Assembly (NCBI RefSeq): GCF_900215465.1
Contig: NZ_OBEH01000003.1
Location: forward strand, 186,001-250,000
Source of the DNA: Flagellimonas pacifica
GTDB lineage: Bacteria > Bacteroidota > Bacteroidia > Flavobacteriales > Flavobacteriaceae
Direction of reading: 5' to 3'
DNA: 64,000 nucleotides
Part shown: positions 53,012-62,023 of the stretch, piece by piece
Numbering within the stretch: position 1 is the stretch's first letter
How the letters are laid out: each line of letters starts with the position of its first letter
Notes under the pieces: generated by a model
The model's input: the letters and a program-made list of their open reading frames with translations, nothing else
Databases searched by the model: none
Told to the model about the DNA's origin: nothing
Translations under genes and position numbers: made by a program

Positions 53012-53033
53012 GGAATATTCCTTTGTGATTTTT
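53012..53033. repeat. Right copy of the 22-bp direct repeat
   Basis: Same 22 bases as 52381-52402; the ten bases before it resemble those before the left copy with several mismatches, which suggests a slightly longer ancient duplication. Confidence 0.9.
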
Positions 53034-53118
53034 AAACTATAAAAACTTTTTATAATCCCATATCCAAATACCTTTTAAAAAAGTTCGTTGCTGAATAGGG
53101 TATACGTAATTTTGCGTA

Positions 53119-54327
53119 ATGCAAAAAGATACCCAAAAACCGAATTTTGAGTTTATTGCTTTAATGGCCTCATTGATGTCCATTGTAGCCTTGGCAATTG
53201 ATGCTCTTTTGCCAGCAATTTCTGACATTGGAGTGGCCATAAATAGCCTCAATCCTACAGATAATCAATTGCTGGTTACCATGATTTTCTTGGGTCTAGG
53301 CTTGGGGCAACTGTTCTTTGGCCCTCTATCTGATTGTTATGGCAGAAAACCGATAGTTTATGTGGGCTTCTCATTGTTTGTTTTTGCAAGCATTATATGC
53401 GTTTTTGCACCATCTTTAGAGATTATGATTATAGGTAGGATTCTTCAAGGTATTGGGCTTTCTGCGCCACGGACTTTAGCAATATCTATTATTCGTGATA
53501 CTTACAAAGGGGATTATATGGCCAAGGTAATGTCCTTTGTTGTGGCATTTTTTATTCTGGTCCCGGTTGTGGCTCCTGCTATTGGAAAACTCATTTTGGA
53601 TAGCTTGGGGTGGAAAGCCATTTTTTACATACAATTGGTATTTGGTCTTCTGGTCTGTATTTGGTTTTGGAAAAGACAGTCTGAAACCTTGAAACCGGAA
53701 TTTAAGATACCATTTACGAGGCACGTTTTTGTGGACGGAACCAAAGAATTCATTAAATACAAAGAAACGATTGCATATACCTTAATGTCTGGATTGGTGA
53801 CTGGAGCCTTTTTGGTCTATTTGAGTGCTGCGCAGCACGTTTTTGAGGATATCTACCAAATGAAAGAAGCATTCCCATATATTTTTGCAGGACTGGCGAT
53901 TTCCATAGGTCTTTCAACATTTTTAAACGGAACATTGGTCTTGCGTTTCGGTATGCGTAAGCTCTCATTGATGGCACTAATGGCTTTTTGTGTGATTGCT
54001 TTATTGTATGCATTTCTTTTTTGGAATTCACCTAACCCAAACATCTTTGTTTTAGTTGGATTTCTTTCAGCACAATTCTTTTGTCTTGGTTTTATGTGGG
54101 GAAATTTCAGGTCTATTGCTATGGAGCCCATTGGTCATATAGCTGGAATTGGAGCTGCTATTAATGGATTTGTATCCACTTTGTTGGCTATTCCCATTGC
54201 CGCTTTTATTGGGAATTTTGTTGATACCAGTGTTTGGCCACTTTTTGCGGGGCTGGGTATTTGTGGGTTGGTTTCTCTTGTTATTTATATGACGATACGC
54301 AAACCAAGACGTATTGCCACGGTCTAA
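53119..54327 (+). CDS. Bcr/CflA-type multidrug efflux MFS transporter
   Basis: 402 aa, twelve hydrophobic helices. Start region IVALAIDALLPAISDIGVAI with the D and P of the family's first helix, then GQLFFGPLSDCYGRKPIVYV (MFS motif A) and ILQGIGLSAPRTLAISIIRD. Exports small toxic compounds with proton exchange; substrates unknown. A -7-like TAATTTTG at 53107-53114 is only 4 bases from the ATG. It converges with anmK, stops overlapping by 4 bases. Confidence 0.88.
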   Translation: MQKDTQKPNFEFIALMASLMSIVALAIDALLPAISDIGVAINSLNPTDNQLLVTMIFLGLGLGQLFFGPLSDCYGRKPIVYVGFSLFVFASIICVFAPSLEIMIIGRILQGIGLSAPRTLAISIIRDTYKGDYMAKVMSFVVAFFILVPVVAPAIGKLILDSLGWKAIFYIQLVFGLLVCIWFWKRQSETLKPEFKIPFTRHVFVDGTKEFIKYKETIAYTLMSGLVTGAFLVYLSAAQHVFEDIYQMKEAFPYIFAGLAISIGLSTFLNGTLVLRFGMRKLSLMALMAFCVIALLYAFLFWNSPNPNIFVLVGFLSAQFFCLGFMWGNFRSIAMEPIGHIAGIGAAINGFVSTLLAIPIAAFIGNFVDTSVWPLFAGLGICGLVSLVIYMTIRKPRRIATV

Positions 54328-55403
54328 TTTTTTGGCAAGAAAATAACACCACTGCTTGAGTCTTGAGTTGCTCCGGTTACTGAGGAAAGTACATTGATTT
54401 TGTTTTTAACGCGAAGCACTCCCATTAAAGCAAAAACCAATGCTTCCTTATAGGCAATCAATGTTTTGTTGGTAACAATGACTTCAACGGATGTTCCAAG
54501 TTTGGTTTGAAGTATATCCATAAAAAACTGATTCAATGCCCCACCACCTGTGACAAACAATTTGCTCTTAGGATTAATAGCATGTTTGTGTACTTCAATT
54601 GTAATTTGTTCACAGTTGTGGTGTATAAAAGTGTGCAGCAAATCACTTTCTGAAACTTTGGAAGCTTCAATCAGTGGGGCAACCTGTTCGGTAAACCATT
54701 CATAACCTGTGGATTTAGGATAAGGAAGCTTATAATATTCCAGTTGATTCAATTGTTGAAGCAATTCCTTATCCAGTTTTCCTGACCGTGCCAGTTTTCC
54801 ATTTTCATCATAATCCAACTCAATTTTCTGGGTAATGTAGTTCAATGGCATATTGGCCAGACCAATATCATAAGCGATTCGTTTGCCATCTTTTTCAAAA
54901 GACATATTGCTAATTCCTCCCAAGTTCAAACAGAAATCATAATCAGAAAACAATAATTGGTCGCCAATCGGAACCAAAGGGGCCCCTTGTCCATTCAGAG
55001 AAACATCCTTGGTCCTGAAATCGCATATGACCTGTTTGCCGCTCGTATTGGCCAATAATTGCCCATCTCCTAATTGAAATGTAATTCCATCTTCCGGCCT
55101 GTGATGCGAAGTGTGTCCGTGGCTCGCAATAAAATCAACTTCTAAATGCTGTTCTTCAATAAAAGTTTTAGCCCGTTTCCCCAGCCAAATCCCATAGTCC
55201 TTGTGTAATTGGTCATGTTCCTCCTCAGAAAGGTAAATAGCATTTTTCAGAACATGCTTTAGTTTGCGATCGTATGAAACATCCTTTGTTTTTTCAATGG
55301 AAAACCTCCAATGGCCATTGGACTGCCATAAATGACAATAAGCCAAATCAAGACCATCCAAAGAGGTACCGGACATTAACCCTAAAACCTTATATTTTTT
55401 CAT
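54324..55403 (-). CDS. anmK: Anhydro-N-acetylmuramic acid kinase
   Basis: 359 aa. GLMSGTSLDGLDLAYCHLWQ at the N-terminus is the AnmK signature; DFIASHGHTSHHRPEDGITF, NLGGISNMSFEKDGKRIAYD and TGGGALNQFFMDIL (ATP-binding) follow. It converts 1,6-anhydroMurNAc to MurNAc 6-phosphate in peptidoglycan recycling. The ATG overlaps the GH3 gene stop by 14 bases. Part of a recycling island with nagZ, ampG and murQ. Confidence 0.95.
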   Translation of the reverse strand: MKKYKVLGLMSGTSLDGLDLAYCHLWQSNGHWRFSIEKTKDVSYDRKLKHVLKNAIYLSEEEHDQLHKDYGIWLGKRAKTFIEEQHLEVDFIASHGHTSHHRPEDGITFQLGDGQLLANTSGKQVICDFRTKDVSLNGQGAPLVPIGDQLLFSDYDFCLNLGGISNMSFEKDGKRIAYDIGLANMPLNYITQKIELDYDENGKLARSGKLDKELLQQLNQLEYYKLPYPKSTGYEWFTEQVAPLIEASKVSESDLLHTFIHHNCEQITIEVHKHAINPKSKLFVTGGGALNQFFMDILQTKLGTSVEVIVTNKTLIAYKEALVFALMGVLRVKNKINVLSSVTGATQDSSSGVIFLPKN

Positions 55404-57024
55404 GATAGTTTTGAAGTTTTACTGGAAGCTTTCCTTTGGCCTCAATTTGATTTGTAAAGTGATGATAGGCTTCGGTTTGAAACTCAGAAAAATCTTGATA
55501 GGCAACTACTACATTAGCGGATGGGTTTAATTCCAAAATATCCAATACATATGGGTTTCCAAAAAGATAAATCAGAACATTCTTTTGCGCTACCATTTCA
55601 TTGATGAAACCCAATATTTCAGGTTGAAGCCCAAATAGGTTTTTAGGTTTTACAAAAGGAGGGAAAAGAGCTAATACAATATTTTTATGGTCAGCAGTGA
55701 GATTTCTAATTTCATGTATTGAATTCAATTCCAATTGATGGTGACATTGTCCGTTTTGTTTTTCAATAGCTGCTGAGAAAAGGTTTTCTTTCTGGTTGTC
55801 CACGGAAAGATTCAAAAAATTGGATTTTTTGATTTGTTCAACAATTGGTGCATTGCCATAAAGTTCGGTCAGGCTATGCTGAGCCAATACTTTGTTCAAA
55901 GCCAAAGGGGAGGAGATACTATGCTCTTGACCAGCATCTGCGAAAGCTTGTTCTTTTAGCTTCCAGGTTCTTTTGAAACTAGCTTCAATACGTTCTTTAG
56001 TGGCTGAGTTTATGATTTGTTGAATACCTTCCTCCACATATTCCGAAAAACACATTACATCCATTCCTGCTATAAAAGCTGCCGACTCCAAAGTTCCCTT
56101 TTGCGGGAATTTTTTGGAAACAGCATACATATTGAGCGCATCGGAAATGATTACACCATCAAACTCCAATGCTGTCCGCAAAACATCAGTAATTATTTTG
56201 GAAGAGGTAGTGGACGGATTTTCAGAATCATCTAAAGCAGGAACAGCTAAATGACCAACCATGACCGCATCTACTCCATGTTTTATAAGTTTGGAAAATG
56301 GATATAATTCGTTCTCCTGTAATTTTTTTTTGGATTTGGTGATCACGGGCAACCCTAAATGGGAATCGGTTGCGGTATCACCATGACCCGGAAAATGTTT
56401 GATAGAATTTAATACACCAACACTTTCCATTCCACTTAAATAAGCTTTTGCTTTAGAAAGCACCTTGTTCTTATCATCACCAAAGGACCGATAGCCTATA
56501 ACCGGATTTTTTGGATTATCATTAATATCAACCACGGGAGCCAGATTCCAATGTATACCAGCCTCTTTGCAATCCATGGCGATTTGCTTTCCAACCTCAA
56601 AAATCAATTCTGAATTTTCATGGATTGCCCCCAAAGTAATTGCGTAAGGATATTGATTGGTGTTCTCAATACGCATGGCCAGTCCCCATTCGGCATCAAT
56701 GGCTATCAATAATGGAAATTCAGCGGCTTTTTGATATCTGGAAATGAGCTGTTTTAACCGGTTGTAACTATGCTCGTTATGGACTACTTTCTTTTTACCT
56801 TCAAAATTGGTGGCAGCACTGGCACGACTATGAAAAAAACAAATCGAACCAATGGCTTGGGTACGAATCAAGTTTTCAATTTGTTGAACTTCTTCTTCGG
56901 TATCATTTATAAAAACGGCAGGCATGAACAGTTGTCCTACCTTTTGTTTTAGGGTGAGCTTTTCTGATGCTTCTTTATATGAGAGTACGCTATGCATCTT
57001 CATTTGAATTGGACTTTTTACCAT
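55390..57024 (-). CDS. Family 3 glycoside hydrolase, NagZ-like beta-N-acetylglucosaminidase
   Basis: 544 aa, no signal peptide, cytoplasmic. GH3 barrel: KHFPGHGDTATDSHLGLPVI contains the Asp-Ser-His catalytic dyad of NagZ, and VIISDALNMYAVSKKF the nucleophile aspartate. About 200 extra C-terminal residues form an alpha/beta domain not found in short NagZ. It removes GlcNAc from anhydroMurNAc-containing muropeptides or disaccharides. Alternative starts: ATG at 57003 or 56997; the longest overlaps the permease stop by 35 bases. Confidence 0.85.
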   Translation of the reverse strand: MVKSPIQMKMHSVLSYKEASEKLTLKQKVGQLFMPAVFINDTEEEVQQIENLIRTQAIGSICFFHSRASAATNFEGKKKVVHNEHSYNRLKQLISRYQKAAEFPLLIAIDAEWGLAMRIENTNQYPYAITLGAIHENSELIFEVGKQIAMDCKEAGIHWNLAPVVDINDNPKNPVIGYRSFGDDKNKVLSKAKAYLSGMESVGVLNSIKHFPGHGDTATDSHLGLPVITKSKKKLQENELYPFSKLIKHGVDAVMVGHLAVPALDDSENPSTTSSKIITDVLRTALEFDGVIISDALNMYAVSKKFPQKGTLESAAFIAGMDVMCFSEYVEEGIQQIINSATKERIEASFKRTWKLKEQAFADAGQEHSISSPLALNKVLAQHSLTELYGNAPIVEQIKKSNFLNLSVDNQKENLFSAAIEKQNGQCHHQLELNSIHEIRNLTADHKNIVLALFPPFVKPKNLFGLQPEILGFINEMVAQKNVLIYLFGNPYVLDILELNPSANVVVAYQDFSEFQTEAYHHFTNQIEAKGKLPVKLQNYHEKI

Positions 57025-58273
57025 AATCCTCGGGGTATTTTAAAAACTGTAGAATTAAAAATGCAGGAATAGCTGCTATGACCACCCAAAGAAAAAAACC
57101 GTCGTAGCCCAGCCACTCCTGAATATATCCACTCAGCATTCCTGGGAGCATCATGCCTAGCGCCATAAATCCTGTGGCTATAGCATAATGGGAAGTTTTA
57201 GAAACTCCTTCTGCAATATAGATAAGATAGATGAGGAAAGCCGCGAATCCAAACCCGTAGCCAAACTGTTCCAGAACAACGGTTCCCACTACAGCAAACA
57301 AACTTGTGGATTGCGTGAAGGCCAAAAGTGCATAAAGAACATTGGGTAGGTTGAGCGCCAGCATCATGGGAAGCATCCATTTTTTCAAACCATCTCTTGA
57401 AATCAGGATTCCGCCTAAAATTCCACCCAAAGAAAGCATGATGACACCCACTGTACCGTAAATTGTACCTACGGCTTCGGTTGAATATTCCAGTCCACCA
57501 ACATCCAAAGTATCCAATAGAAAAGGAGAGGCCATTTTTACCAATTGTGATTCTCCCAATCGATAGGTAAGTATAAAGGCCAAGGCAATCCAAATCTGTT
57601 TCTTCTTGAAGAAAGAGGTGAAAACATCTAAAAATCCAGCGGGTTTTTCTTGGTTCAGGCTGGACGATTGCTCAAATTTTGGTGTTGCAAAAAAATTGGA
57701 GATGGTCAATACTAGCATTAAAATTGCTGCACAAATCATGGTCATTGACCACGCTTTTGTGTTGTCTCCGTATTTGTTTTCCAAAAAACCGGCAAATATG
57801 ACCAGAAGTCCTTGGCCAGTTACCATGGCCAATCGGTAAAAAGTACTCCGTAACCCTATAAAGAATGATTGTTTTTTTTGTGTAAGCCCAATCATGTAAT
57901 AGCCATCAGAGGCTATATCATTGGTTGCTGATGCGAATGCGGCCATCCAGAAAAAGGCTAGGGTAATGATAAAAAATGAATTGGACGGTAGAAAAAGCCC
58001 TATTCCCAAAAAAGACAAGGCAACCACAAGCTGCATGGCCAAAAACCATTTTCTTTTGGTTCCATTTAAATCAACAAGTGGACTCCATAATGGTTTTAAA
58101 ACCCAAGGAAGATATAACCAACTGGTGTACAGCCCGATTTCAGCATTGCCAATGCCCAATCGTTTGTACATTATCACAGAAACCACCACCACCATAATAT
58201 AGGGGATTCCTTGTGTAAAATAGAGAATAGGAATCCACGCCCATGCTCCTTTGTCTTTGGGTACGCTGCTCAT
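56990..58273 (-). CDS. AmpG-like muropeptide permease (MFS)
   Basis: 427 aa, about twelve hydrophobic helices. ILYFTQGIPYIMVVVVSVIM, GLYTSWLYLPWVLKPLWSPL and ATNDIASDGYYMIGLTQ are close to AmpG (SLPxxxKPLWAP and DxxxDxYR regions). It imports GlcNAc-anhydroMurNAc muropeptides from the periplasm. It lies between a GH3 and a GH10-like gene, overlapping each, which strengthens the recycling call. Confidence 0.85.
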   Translation of the reverse strand: MSSVPKDKGAWAWIPILYFTQGIPYIMVVVVSVIMYKRLGIGNAEIGLYTSWLYLPWVLKPLWSPLVDLNGTKRKWFLAMQLVVALSFLGIGLFLPSNSFFIITLAFFWMAAFASATNDIASDGYYMIGLTQKKQSFFIGLRSTFYRLAMVTGQGLLVIFAGFLENKYGDNTKAWSMTMICAAILMLVLTISNFFATPKFEQSSSLNQEKPAGFLDVFTSFFKKKQIWIALAFILTYRLGESQLVKMASPFLLDTLDVGGLEYSTEAVGTIYGTVGVIMLSLGGILGGILISRDGLKKWMLPMMLALNLPNVLYALLAFTQSTSLFAVVGTVVLEQFGYGFGFAAFLIYLIYIAEGVSKTSHYAIATGFMALGMMLPGMLSGYIQEWLGYDGFFLWVVIAAIPAFLILQFLKYPEDYGKKSNSNEDA

Positions 58274-59778
58274 TTACTTTGTTTTATGGATTGAGAGATG
58301 ATTTGGGTTTGACTTTCATTACCATATGCGTCAATCAATGAGATGCCAATCTTGTTTTTCAATTGTTTTGTGGTCAAATCTATTTGGGCACAATGTTGTT
58401 TTTCTTCTATGGAAAGATAGCGTTTTCCAATGAGTTGTTTTTGATTGGAGACAGACTTATTTATGGAGTATAGTTGTAGAAATCTTGGAATAGTATCGTC
58501 ATGTGAAACACAGACCTGAAGCTTTCCATCATGTATATGTGCAGATTCTATAAGCAAGGCTGATAGGGTTCTTTTTGTTTTTAATTGACCAACAGGATTT
58601 TGGGAGGGATATTTGTAGAATTTCTGTTTTAAACGTTTTGTGATTTTTTCATGTTTTCCAATAAGGGATTTGGCACTGAAAAAAATGTTGCCCGTGATTT
58701 CCTTGGTAGATCTTGCTAAAGAAAGTTGTTTGGGGATTTCATTTTTTCTTTTCCAGGCTTTATCTGGATTGTTTTTGATTTTGTAGGTGCCATTACCAAT
58801 ATAGAGATTCGTGTTTTTCGCCTTTTGAGACCACCATTGGGTTATGATACGGTGCGAAGCAGGTGGATAATCCATGCTCCAATACACTTGAGGAACCAGA
58901 TAATCCAACCAGCCTTTTTCCATCCAAAGTAAAGGGTCGGCATACAAATCCTCATAGTTGGTTTGTCCCGCTCTTGTATTGGAACCATTGGGATCAGTGC
59001 TTTTGTTTTTCCAAACCCCGAACGGGCTAATACCAAATTGCACCCAAGGCTTGGTCTTTTTGATGGTTTTATGTACTTTTTTTACTAAAGAATCCACATT
59101 GCTTCTTCGCCAATCATCCAACGTTTGATTTTGTAAACTATACGTTTGAAAAGCAAGACTGTCCTGAAATACTTCATCTTGGATTTTGTAGGGATAGAAG
59201 TAGTCATCAAAATGAATGGCATCCACATCATAATTTGCTATCACTTCTTTGATTACATTGGTCAATTTCTGTTGAACTTCAGGCAATCCTGGATTGTAGT
59301 AATATTTTCTACCGTATTTAAGCATCCAATCAGGATGTTGATAAAAATCGTGCTCTTTGGACAGTTTTGTTGTATCCAAATCAAAAGTAGCACGATAGGG
59401 ATTCAACCATGCATGAAACTCCATTCCCCGTTTATGGGTTTCTTTGATCATCCATTCCAAAGGTTTGTGAAAACCCAGGGGAGCTTCTCCTTCTTTTCCG
59501 CTCAAATATTTGGACCAAGGCGATAGGTCTGACTCATAGAACGCATCTCCGGCGGTGCGTATCTGAACAATGGCAGCATTGAAGTTTAAATCTTGATAGA
59601 AATCAAGGATTTCGATAAAATCCTTTTTTTGCTTTTCTGAATCGTCATTGGCATTTTTTGGCCAGTCGATATTAACGACGGTGGCAACCCACACACCTCT
59701 AAACTCAGTTTGGGGCACTTTATAAACTGAGCATGAAAAAGAAAAAAGGAGTAAAACCAAAAAAAGAATACGTTGCAT
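58270..59778 (-). CDS. GH10-like glycosidase lipoprotein (GHL10/DUF187 type)
   Basis: 502 aa. Lipobox LLFSFSCSVY (Cys16). Barrel domain: FRGVWVATVVNIDWPKNAND, MEFHAWLNPYRATFDLD, YDVDAIHFDDYFYPY, YEDLYADPLLWMEKGWLDYL. Such proteins act on cell-surface or peptidoglycan sugars; E. coli relative DigH (YddW) cleaves denuded glycan strands. Fits a role in the periplasmic start of peptidoglycan recycling. The stop overlaps the permease start by 4 bases. Confidence 0.85.
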   Translation of the reverse strand: MQRILFLVLLLFSFSCSVYKVPQTEFRGVWVATVVNIDWPKNANDDSEKQKKDFIEILDFYQDLNFNAAIVQIRTAGDAFYESDLSPWSKYLSGKEGEAPLGFHKPLEWMIKETHKRGMEFHAWLNPYRATFDLDTTKLSKEHDFYQHPDWMLKYGRKYYYNPGLPEVQQKLTNVIKEVIANYDVDAIHFDDYFYPYKIQDEVFQDSLAFQTYSLQNQTLDDWRRSNVDSLVKKVHKTIKKTKPWVQFGISPFGVWKNKSTDPNGSNTRAGQTNYEDLYADPLLWMEKGWLDYLVPQVYWSMDYPPASHRIITQWWSQKAKNTNLYIGNGTYKIKNNPDKAWKRKNEIPKQLSLARSTKEITGNIFFSAKSLIGKHEKITKRLKQKFYKYPSQNPVGQLKTKRTLSALLIESAHIHDGKLQVCVSHDDTIPRFLQLYSINKSVSNQKQLIGKRYLSIEEKQHCAQIDLTTKQLKNKIGISLIDAYGNESQTQIISQSIKQSK

Positions 59779-59790
59779 ACGGTGTAAATG

Positions 59791-59826
59791 AAAAAGACCT
59801 ACTTAAAACTAAAAGTAGGCCTTTTC
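59791..59826 (-). terminator. Terminator after the NagB-PIG-L gene
   Basis: Minus-strand GGCCTACTT, loop, AAGTAGGTC (G:U pair), then T-tract TTTTTC, 51 bases after the stop at 59877. Good rho-independent form. Confidence 0.75.
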
Positions 59827-59876
59827 TTGAACTTAAAATTAATTTAACTCAAAACTAAAATTGTTCTGTTCAACAA

Positions 59877-61808
59877 TTATTTGAACTTATACCTTACAAA
59901 TGCTTCAATTGCAGCATAATCTGCCATTCCTAACGCTTTGTAATGCTCGGCAGTATCTTTATTTCGTTCTTCGGCCCTCATCCAAAACTCCCTTGAATCA
60001 TCGCCTTGGAACATCACTCCATCTTTTTGTGATTGGTGGCAGAAAATAGCAAGTCTTTTTCTAAGTACCTGCCCTGGGCTCATAGGTACTGCCATTTCAA
60101 TTTCATTGATGTCCCATTCGTGCCATGCACCTCTGTACAACCATAGCCAGCATTCATCCATGAAAGGTTCATCCTTAAGCTGTTCCACAGCGGCAAAGAC
60201 CGCATCTAAACAGACTTTGTGTGTGCCATGCGGATCTGCCAAATCACCTGCTGCATATATTTGATGTGGTTTTACTTTTTTGATGATATCCTCCATGATG
60301 GCAACATCGGCATCGGAAAGATCATTCTTTTTTATTGCACCAGTTTCGTAGAAAGGTAAATCCAGAAAATGTACGTTAGCATCATCCAACCCGAAATACC
60401 GTGTAGCGGCATAAGATTCACCTCTTCGGATATTGCCTTTAAGCTTTCTTACCTCAATGGGGTCAAAATCCGCTTCTTTTTTAGATTTTATGGAATCTAT
60501 GATTTTTTGAGCCTCCGGTGTAGGTTGTATGGAATTGGCTGTTTCGGCAAATTTGAGTGCTTCCGTATCCGAAACTGCAATATTACCAGATGTTTGGTAG
60601 GCAACGTGAACCTCATGCCCTTGCGATACCAACCTATCAAAGGTTCCTCCCATGGAAATAACATCGTCATCTGGGTGCGGGCTGAAAATAATCACTCTTT
60701 TCTTAAGAGGAAGTGCACGTTCCGGTCTATGGGTATCCTCTGCATTGGGTTTACCACCGGGCCATCCTGTAATAGTATGTTGTAGTCTGTTGAACATTTT
60801 AATGTTCAAATCGTAGGAATCTTGTTGCGTTAAAAGACCCGACATTCCATTGTCGTTATAGTCCTTATCAGTTAAGCTCAAAATGGATTTCCCAGTTTTT
60901 CCACATAACCATACAATAGCTTTTGCAGTTAATTGTTCTGACCATTCACAAGATTCATCAACCAACCAAGGGGTTTTGTTTCTTGTAAGCTCGGTTGCCG
61001 CTCCAGTGTCAAGAACAAAAGTACAGTTCTTATGTTCTTGAAGGTAGGTAGCAGGAACTTGTGAAGAAATTTCACCTTCTATGGTATTGTTGATGATTTC
61101 TGCCTTGTTTTGCCCCCAACCTAGTAGAACAATACGTTTTGCGCTCATTACCGTGGCAATTCCCATGGTTATTGCCTTTCTTGGAACATTGTCGATTCCC
61201 AAAAATGCCGGTGCCGCATCTACTCGGGTGATATGATCCAAGGTAATGACTCTTGTAGCCGAGTTATAATGTGATCCAGGTTCATTAAAACCAACATGGC
61301 CTGTTCGGCCAATACCCAAAAGCTGAAAATCTAACCCTCCGGCATCTTTTATTTTCTTTTCATATGCTACACAATGCTCAATGATTGCATCGCCAGTTAC
61401 CGTACCGTCTGGAATATTAACGTTCTCAGGAGCAATATCAATATGGTTGAACAAATGTTCATGCATGAAATAATGATAACTCTGACGGTTTTCCCTTTCC
61501 ATGGGAAGGTATTCGTCCAGATTAAAGGTGGTGACATTGGAAAAACTCAATCCTTCTTCATTGTGCATTCGTACCAATTCTTCATATACCCGTATTGGAG
61601 AAGATCCCGTGGCAAGACCAAGTACGCAGGGTTTGCCTTCGGCTTGTTTTTGCTTGATCAAATCCGCAATTTCTTTGGCTACTATCGCAGAACCTTCTCT
61701 GGAGTTATCAAAGATGATGTTGTGAATTTTCTCAAAACGGGTTTCTTCGAACCTTCCAACTGGTTTATATGAAATGTCGATACTTTTCTTTTTTAATGTT
61801 GTTTCCAT
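59877..61808 (-). CDS. nagB: Glucosamine-6-phosphate deaminase fused to a PIG-L-type domain
   Basis: 643 aa from ATG 61808; a frame extending to 61868 covers the leader and is rejected because the -7 element lies at 61880-61887. Residues about 50-300 are NagB (LGLATGSSPIRVYEELVRMH; FNLDEYLPMERENRQSYHYF; GIGRTGHVGFNEPGSHYNSA). Residues about 370-640 are a PIG-L/LmbE deacetylase (IFSPHPDDDVISMGG; DLADPHGTHKVCLDAVFAA). The fusion links N-deacetylation and deamination of GlcN-6-P to fructose-6-P. Common in Bacteroidota. Confidence 0.9.
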   Translation of the reverse strand: METTLKKKSIDISYKPVGRFEETRFEKIHNIIFDNSREGSAIVAKEIADLIKQKQAEGKPCVLGLATGSSPIRVYEELVRMHNEEGLSFSNVTTFNLDEYLPMERENRQSYHYFMHEHLFNHIDIAPENVNIPDGTVTGDAIIEHCVAYEKKIKDAGGLDFQLLGIGRTGHVGFNEPGSHYNSATRVITLDHITRVDAAPAFLGIDNVPRKAITMGIATVMSAKRIVLLGWGQNKAEIINNTIEGEISSQVPATYLQEHKNCTFVLDTGAATELTRNKTPWLVDESCEWSEQLTAKAIVWLCGKTGKSILSLTDKDYNDNGMSGLLTQQDSYDLNIKMFNRLQHTITGWPGGKPNAEDTHRPERALPLKKRVIIFSPHPDDDVISMGGTFDRLVSQGHEVHVAYQTSGNIAVSDTEALKFAETANSIQPTPEAQKIIDSIKSKKEADFDPIEVRKLKGNIRRGESYAATRYFGLDDANVHFLDLPFYETGAIKKNDLSDADVAIMEDIIKKVKPHQIYAAGDLADPHGTHKVCLDAVFAAVEQLKDEPFMDECWLWLYRGAWHEWDINEIEMAVPMSPGQVLRKRLAIFCHQSQKDGVMFQGDDSREFWMRAEERNKDTAEHYKALGMADYAAIEAFVRYKFK

Positions 61809-61879
61809 GAAACGTATATTTTCAATGTATTGGCGTTGTTTTATTGGTTTTTGAGTTATCAAAATCAAAACTCACACTG

Positions 61880-61887
61880 CAAAAGTA
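61880..61887 (-). promoter_or_regulatory. -7 element of the NagB-PIG-L gene
   Basis: TACTTTTG on the minus strand, 72 bases before the ATG at 61808. No clear -33 element. The gap 61809-62023 holds only this and the DeoR promoter. Confidence 0.5.
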
Positions 61888-61998
61888 GGAAATAAAATTG
61901 AATTTTGCTGTTTTTTGCTTCTTTATGTGCTGTTTTTTGCATTTAATAACATTTTATTAACTTTAAAACAGAATAAAACGGCAAACTTTGTAATTGTA

Positions 61999-62006
61999 TA
62001 TCTTTG
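61999..62006 (+). promoter_or_regulatory. -7 element of the DeoR-murQ operon
   Basis: TATCTTTG, exact TAnnTTTG, 18 bases before the ATG at 62024. It is divergent from the NagB promoter. Confidence 0.45.
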
Positions 62007-62023
62007 TAAAATAGATTGGGAAC

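Larger units (their letters stand above)
52403..53033 (-). mobile_element. Candidate GIY-YIG mini-element with inverted repeats and duplicated target
   Basis: 631 bp from the end of the left direct repeat to the end of the right one. Content: inverted repeat R1 (52433-52464), a GIY-YIG nuclease gene, repeats R2 (52793-52835) and R3 (52923-52948), inverted repeat R4 (52968-53000), right direct repeat. R1 and R4 share a 27-bp identical block in opposite orientation (GGTCTCGACTGCGCTCGACC and 7 more bases). No transposase is present. The edges and the empty site are inferred; the 22-bp duplication could also be a recombination product. Confidence 0.6.
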
